Assembly (NCBI GenBank): GCA_937880065.1
Contig: CALFMA010000424.1
Coordinates: forward strand, 1-7,376
Direction: 5' to 3'
DNA from: an uncultured Ruminococcus sp.
Lineage (GTDB): Bacteria; Bacillota_A; Clostridia; Oscillospirales; Ruminococcaceae
Length of the DNA: 7,376 nt
Part shown: positions 4,974-7,376 of the stretch, one piece after another
How the letters are laid out: every line of letters begins with the position of its first letter
Numbering within the stretch: position 1 is the stretch's first letter
Notes under the pieces: generated by a model
What the model was told of the DNA's origin: nothing
What the model saw: the letters and a program-made list of their open reading frames with translations, nothing else
Databases searched by the model: none
Made by a program: the position numbers and the translations under genes

Positions 4974-7262
4974 ATGGCAACTGAAAAAGATATTTATAAT
5001 GAACAAGCCGAAGGAAATAAAGAAGCTACTGAAGGTATGATTGAAAATCTCACTATAGATTTTACACTTTCACAACTTGCAAGTCTTTGCGAAGCAGCTG
5101 ATCTGACAATTAAATTTACCGAAAATTTCAAAATGCCAGTTACTGATAGTATTTCATACGCACGCGCAACAAGCTCACTTATTTCTAATCTTTACGATTA
5201 TAAAAGGAAGAAATCTGAAGGTCGCTCTGAAAATTCTTTGAGAGCAGAAAGAGTACAAATTGGTTCGAATATCATGGGTGCATTTGGTACTTTAACAGGA
5301 GAAATCGATATTCTCAAACCATTGTCGGCACCACTTACTTATGGAGCGGACTGTTTGCATGCAGGTGCCGAAATTATTCAAAATCGCATAGAATTGCTTG
5401 ATGAATATGATAAGCTTCTTGATGAAGCTTTAGGATATGATGATGTTGATCATCTAAACTCAGATCTCATTGATGCAGACTCTGATGCAAGCTACTATAG
5501 GGAAATGTTGTCTGATTTATATGATATACGTACTAAATATCATGAGGCAGGTGTCAAATGCTCTGATTTGGATGCTCAAATTTCCAAACTTGAAGGTATT
5601 ATAAGTGAATTTGACAACAAGACTAAAAAAATTATTGATAAAGTTGAAGATAAAACAGGTTATCATGCGAACAATTTATCTGATCTTGCTAATCATGTTT
5701 CATCAGAAAAGAATAATTCAAATGGTGGAGATTGGACTGATCCAACCACCGATGAAACAAGTGATGATACCAATAATGAATATGAAAACAGTGGAAATAC
5801 ACCACCACCACGTGATCCCCTTATCATCGATCTTGGAAAAACAGGTATTGAATTAACAGATGTTAACAATGGTGTTCACTTTGATATTGATAAGAATGGT
5901 TTTGCTGAAAAAACTGCATGGACTGATGGTGAGGATGGATTCCTTGTTTTAGACCGAAACGGAAACGGATTTATCGATGACGGCGGTGAATTATTTAGCG
6001 ATCAAGTTATTATGAAAAACGAAAAGATTTCTATAGATGGCTTCGAAGCTCTCGGAGATCTTGATGACAATAAAGATAAGGTTATCAATAGCGAGGATTC
6101 ACAATTCTCTGATTTGCGTGTATGGGTAGATGCTAATCGCGATGGTATCTCATCTGACGAAGAACTCAAGACACTTGAGGAACATGGAATTATTTCAATA
6201 AGTCTTGAAACAACTGATTCAAAAACTGATAAAAACGATACCGAGTTCATTAAGACATCTTTTGTAACTTTTGCTGATGGTAAGATTAGAGAAATTCAAG
6301 AACATTGGTTTGATGTTAAAACACATGATACAGAGGAACGTGATGATGAAGGTGAAAAACTCGTAACCGATTCTGTTGAAGCATTCGGTAATGTGACAAA
6401 TCTTAGATCTGCAATAGAATCAGATGAAACCGGAACATTGGCGTCTCTTGTTGAGAAATTTAAAAACACAACTGAGCCAGTTGAGAAGCGTATTTTAATA
6501 AAGAAAATACTATTCTTTATAACTGGTGCAGATATTATTGATCCGGATAGTCGTGGTGGTGTTATTGATGCACGAGAACTTCATGTCATAGAGCAGTTTA
6601 TGGGACGAGAATTCATTGGTACTGAGAATACATCTATTCCTAACACAAACGCTGCAGCACTTCTTAAAAATGTTTACTTTAAGATTGAAAATATGTATCT
6701 TAACTTACTCAATTTAGAAACCAATGTACAGGATTACATTAACATGATATTTGAAAATATTACAGAGGATGGCAAACATGATTTGGATACTACTATTTTT
6801 GTAGCTAAAGTTCTCTCTGATATTCGTCATGGTAAAGATGTAATCAGCATTGTTTATGGTGTTGAATCTTGGCTTTATGAATATGACAAAGCTTATGGAA
6901 CACAAATTCTTGCAAAAGTCAAATCAGCACTTAACAATGAATTGATAAATAATAAATATATTAATGATGCTATTACTTCCAATGTTATTATTGGTAGCAA
7001 TTTAACCAGCCATTTAAATGGTACAAATAGCAATGAAATCTTTGTGTCACTTGATAACGAAACTGTTGTGAATGCAAGTGGCGGTGATGACTACATATAT
7101 GGCGGTTCTGGCGATGATGTTATAAATGCTGGAACAGGAGATGATATGATTTTTGGCGGCACTGGCGACGACACAATGAACGGCGGCGACGGCAACGACG
7201 GTTACTATATGGTATTCGATCGTATCCCGCAGCTCCCGTTGGATGATTCTTCCGAACAGTAA
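4974..7262 (+). CDS. RTX-family calcium-binding protein with FrpC-type self-processing module
   Basis: The 762-residue product starts at ATG 4974 with AAAGGTG 7 nt upstream. Residues 1-245 are mainly helical and unrecognised, with a small glycine/hydrophobic stretch near 96-135 and a likely coiled coil at about 195-227. Residues 246-280 are an acidic Asn/Thr/Asp/Pro linker. From D281-P282 (DPLIIDLGKTGIELTD) to about 412 it matches the self-processing module of FrpC/FrpA RTX proteins, with EF-hand-like calcium loops: FDIDKNGFAE, DRNGNGFIDDGGELF (327-341), DLDDNKDKVINSED (362-375) and DANRDGISSDEE (386-397). Residues about 470-600 carry the RTX-associated segment with ITGAD and DSRGGVIDARELHVIEQFMG. 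Residues 701-742 are RTX nonapeptides. There is no Sec signal peptide, as expected for type I secretion, yet no transporter is nearby. In FrpC, Ca2+ triggers cleavage of the Asp-Pro bond; the same is inferred here. The tail after the repeats is only about 20 residues. It could be an adhesin, a toxin carrier or a bacteriocin-like protein. Confidence 0.9.
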   Translation: MATEKDIYNEQAEGNKEATEGMIENLTIDFTLSQLASLCEAADLTIKFTENFKMPVTDSISYARATSSLISNLYDYKRKKSEGRSENSLRAERVQIGSNIMGAFGTLTGEIDILKPLSAPLTYGADCLHAGAEIIQNRIELLDEYDKLLDEALGYDDVDHLNSDLIDADSDASYYREMLSDLYDIRTKYHEAGVKCSDLDAQISKLEGIISEFDNKTKKIIDKVEDKTGYHANNLSDLANHVSSEKNNSNGGDWTDPTTDETSDDTNNEYENSGNTPPPRDPLIIDLGKTGIELTDVNNGVHFDIDKNGFAEKTAWTDGEDGFLVLDRNGNGFIDDGGELFSDQVIMKNEKISIDGFEALGDLDDNKDKVINSEDSQFSDLRVWVDANRDGISSDEELKTLEEHGIISISLETTDSKTDKNDTEFIKTSFVTFADGKIREIQEHWFDVKTHDTEERDDEGEKLVTDSVEAFGNVTNLRSAIESDETGTLASLVEKFKNTTEPVEKRILIKKILFFITGADIIDPDSRGGVIDARELHVIEQFMGREFIGTENTSIPNTNAAALLKNVYFKIENMYLNLLNLETNVQDYINMIFENITEDGKHDLDTTIFVAKVLSDIRHGKDVISIVYGVESWLYEYDKAYGTQILAKVKSALNNELINNKYINDAITSNVIIGSNLTSHLNGTNSNEIFVSLDNETVVNASGGDDYIYGGSGDDVINAGTGDDMIFGGTGDDTMNGGDGNDGYYMVFDRIPQLPLDDSSEQ
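5814..6209 (+). other. FrpC-like self-processing module (Asp-Pro site plus EF-hand-like loops) within the RTX gene
   Basis: Codons GAT-CCC at 5814-5819 encode the D281-P282 bond at the head of a module of about 130 residues. The order of motifs is that known for FrpC: DPL..DL...GIE, FD.D.NGFAE.T.W, DGFLVLDRNGNG.ID.G.ELF, DGF.AL..LD.N.D..IN..D..F..LRVW.D.N.DGIS..EEL.TLEE.GI.SI. The correspondence is by recall of the family pattern, not by alignment. An acidic, proline-containing linker just before it would expose the scissile bond. Confidence 0.75.
7074..7199 (+). repeat. RTX (hemolysin-type) nonapeptide repeat block
   Basis: About four and a half tandem copies of the GGxGxDxxx calcium-binding nonapeptide are encoded: ASGGDDYIY, GGSGDDVIN, AGTGDDMIF, GGTGDDTMN and a partial GGDGND. 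Together they should form one short Ca2+-bound parallel beta-roll. The last copy and a half use GGC/GAC/AAC codons, whereas the earlier ones use mainly GGT/GAT/AAT. Confidence 0.9.
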
Positions 7263-7312
7263 CGGTATATAAAACAAAAAGAGTCTTCATTCAAAGTTCA
7301 GAATTGAAATAA

Positions 7313-7363
7313 TGCGGATTGTATCAGGACTTCAAATTCCGATACGATCCGTAGTTTTGTTTA
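7313..7363 (+). terminator. Rho-independent terminator of the lipoprotein-RTX operon
   Basis: A 13-bp stem (TGCGGATTGTATC with GATACGATCCGTA, two wobble pairs) encloses a 15-nt loop in which GGA/TCC can also pair. It is followed by the T-rich GTTTTGTTTATTG. It lies about 50 nt after the TAA stop at 7260-7262. Confidence 0.8.
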
Positions 7364-7376
7364 TTGTAATTCCTAT

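Noticed and set aside
7047..7277. Antisense ORF opposite the RTX repeats
   Set aside because: Its Val/Ala/Ile-rich composition is the expected reverse reading of GGxGxDxxx codons; there is no independent start signal.
1..7376. CRISPR array or other cas genes accompanying the TM1812 protein
   Set aside because: No regularly spaced direct repeats are seen on reading, and no Cas10, Csm/Cmr or adaptation protein is encoded; these may lie upstream of the window.

Overview
The window is AT-rich, with Shine-Dalgarno sites close to AAAGGAGG, sigma-A-type promoters and Gram-positive-style intergenic terminators. Together with the gene content (a TM1812-type CRISPR accessory protein, an AAA-ATPase-like/PD-(D/E)XK protein of the kind abundant in gut anaerobes, and a short-lipobox lipoprotein), this suggests a low-GC Firmicute, most likely a Clostridia member such as a Ruminococcus or Lachnospiraceae relative. 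That placement is inference. All five genes are on the + strand and fall into three transcription units separated by good hairpin terminators.

Unit 1 (1-2423) is the tail of an operon that begins before the window. Its first gene is the 3' part of a large TM1812/Cas_DxTHG (CARF) family CRISPR ancillary protein. The visible part begins just where the upstream CARF domain should end, carries the family's WCLD...QQA..IYVE helix and an RX5H HEPN-like motif, and then ends in a second CARF-like block (DITYGTK, IVYGE, IYDIT). The second gene overlaps it by 8 nt and encodes an unrecognised 290-residue protein whose layout resembles a divergent sigma-70-type factor (region-2-like helical block, acidic linker, C-terminal HTH-like block). 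A cyclic-oligoadenylate sensor next to a possible transcription initiation factor would recall the CRISPR-Lon/CalpT/CalpS logic, but the sigma assignment is tentative. No CRISPR array or cas effector gene is in the window. The unit ends at a 16-bp hairpin at 2384-2423.

Unit 2 (2440-4144) is a self-contained single-gene cassette: promoter (TTGCAA-17-TATAAT), strong Shine-Dalgarno site, a 532-residue AAA-ATPase-like protein with a C-terminal PD-(D/E)XK nuclease-like domain, and a GAAA-loop terminator.

Unit 3 (4292-7363) has a promoter with extended -10, then a 191-residue lipoprotein gene, and 2 nt later a 762-residue RTX protein, closed by a terminator. The RTX protein has a helical N-terminal domain, an acidic linker, and then an Asp-Pro-initiated, EF-hand-rich module that closely resembles the self-processing module of Neisseria FrpC. 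After that come an RTX-associated helical region and a short block of GGxGxDxxx repeats. In Neisseria, frpD (a lipoprotein that binds the N-terminal part of FrpC) lies directly upstream of frpC, so this unit is an apparent frpDC-like lipoprotein/RTX pair in a Firmicute setting. The Ca2+-triggered release of an uncharacterised N-terminal domain, and the lipoprotein as its partner, are the most testable new ideas here.
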